DNA of 6,354 nucleotides from Gammaproteobacteria bacterium (GTDB lineage: Bacteria; Pseudomonadota; Gammaproteobacteria; Chromatiales; Chromatiaceae). The notes beneath the pieces were generated by a model. The model was given only the letters and a program-made list of their open reading frames with translations, did no database searches and was not told where the DNA came from. Both the position numbers and the translations under genes were made by a program. Location: assembly GCA_024644505.1 (NCBI GenBank), contig JAHEHQ010000156.1, positions 1 through 6,354 of the forward strand, read 5' to 3'. Below, one piece after another: positions 5,654-6,354 of the stretch (the first letter of the stretch is position 1; every line of letters starts with the position of its first letter).

Positions 5654-6354
5654 TGTTTTTCCCTGTACCGAAAGAAGCGATCCGGCAGTGACTGCCCCTT
5701 TCCCGGCGCCGTAGCGAAAGAAAGGGTGTTCCAGGTATATTTCTGACCCTTCAGCACTGCCTGTTCCAGGGTGAGCCCTTTGGCCAGAAGTGCGGCAATC
5801 GACGATGCCAGGGTGCAGCCGGATCCGTGGTAGCTGCCTTCAAGCCGGGCCCAGGTTGAATGTAAGGGCTTCCTGTCTTTTCGATAGAGCAGATTGGTCA
5901 CCTCCGGCTCCTGTTCGTGAGTGCCCGTGATGAGAACGGCCTTGCAGCCGCATTGCAGCAGGTCCATCGCGCATTCCTCCAGACTCGACCGATCCGTGAG
6001 TCGACGTGCTTCCGGGGCGTTCGGTGTAATCAGGTGGGTCTGGGGCAGCAGGTTCCCGCGAATGCTTCGGATCAGGTCTCTGGCGGCAAGTTCCCGACCG
6101 CCCCCTGCGGCCAGCACGGGATCCAGGATGACCGGGATCTCCGGATGACCTCTCAATACAGCCGCCAAGGTATCCGCGACGGCGGCATCCCCGAGAAGAC
6201 CGATCTTGATGACACGGATCTTGATGTCGTTCAGCAGTGTTTGCAACTGCGCTTCCACCAGATCGGGGGAAAGCGGGGCAATACGCCGGACATCGACAGT
6301 GTCCTGAACCGTGAGGCAGGTAACCACCGTCGCCGCCTTGCAGCCCAGGGCGGT
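5650..6354 (-). CDS. thiD: Hydroxymethylpyrimidine/phosphomethylpyrimidine kinase, C-terminal part
   Basis: Partial gene: the frame stays open to the window edge, giving 234 residues plus stop. The first visible residues, TALGCKAATVVTCLTVQDT, match the ThiD region that follows the N-terminal substrate-binding loop. About 30 N-terminal residues are therefore missing, and the GTG at 6327 is an internal codon, not the start. ThiD phosphorylates HMP and then HMP phosphate, giving the HMP pyrophosphate used by ThiE. This ribokinase-fold protein shows KIGLLGD (visible residues 50-56), IPVILDPVLAAGGG (73-86), LITPNAPEA (108-116), VLITGTH (140-146) and the anion-hole motif HGSGCTLASSIAALLAKG (176-193), with the catalytic cysteine at codon 5817-5815. 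The stop overlaps the thiE GTG start. The ribokinase-fold pyridoxal kinases (PdxK/PdxY) are the alternative, but the DPVLAAGGG and GSGCTL motifs and the thiE neighbour favour ThiD. Confidence 0.94.
   Translation of the reverse strand, partial: TALGCKAATVVTCLTVQDTVDVRRIAPLSPDLVEAQLQTLLNDIKIRVIKIGLLGDAAVADTLAAVLRGHPEIPVILDPVLAAGGGRELAARDLIRSIRGNLLPQTHLITPNAPEARRLTDRSSLEECAMDLLQCGCKAVLITGTHEQEPEVTNLLYRKDRKPLHSTWARLEGSYHGSGCTLASSIAALLAKGLTLEQAVLKGQKYTWNTLSFATAPGKGQSLPDRFFRYREKQ

Noticed and set aside
6325..6327. GTG at 6327 as the thiD start
   Set aside because: The frame continues upstream to the window edge with residues TALGCKAAT that match the ThiD family, so the gene is cut by the window and this codon is internal.

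Overview
The window (about 60% G+C by eye) holds ordinary chromosomal genes of a proteobacterium, most likely a gammaproteobacterium. The clues are an mpl-ubiX pair, a thiD-thiE-hemL cluster that I recall from pseudomonads and relatives, C5-pathway haem synthesis through HemL, and a three-part DedA/PAP2/LssY-type membrane protein. No genus can be named from the sequence alone. I see no phage, transposase, CRISPR, toxin, defence or RNA gene.

Layout. Plus strand, 1-1484: the 3' part of mpl (peptidoglycan recycling ligase; its start lies outside the window) overlaps ubiX (flavin prenyltransferase for ubiquinone synthesis) by 4 bp. Minus strand, reading from the right edge: thiD (5' end outside the window), thiE and hemL form a tightly coupled run with 4-bp overlaps GTGA and ATGA. 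Then comes a 222-bp intergenic region (3501-3722), and after it a 670-codon gene for a DedA-PAP2-LssY-type fusion. This last gene converges on ubiX with only 3 bp between the two stop codons.

How the genes work together. ThiD makes HMP pyrophosphate and ThiE joins it to the thiazole phosphate, giving thiamine phosphate. HemL makes 5-aminolevulinate for tetrapyrroles and is translationally coupled to the thiamine genes. Mpl salvages murein tripeptide. The fusion protein joins a family linked to undecaprenyl-phosphate flipping (DedA) to a family that includes undecaprenyl-pyrophosphate phosphatases (PAP2), so a role in lipid-carrier recycling is a reasonable but unproven idea.

The only dense non-coding structure is in 3501-3722: a 48-bp doublet of adjacent hairpins (3550-3597), a separate 28-bp palindrome with an 11-bp stem (3646-3673), and a weak terminator-like hairpin at the hemL stop. 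The first two look like dispersed REP-type repeats. I did not find a convincing previously undescribed system here; the most interesting items are the fusion protein and the repeat doublet.
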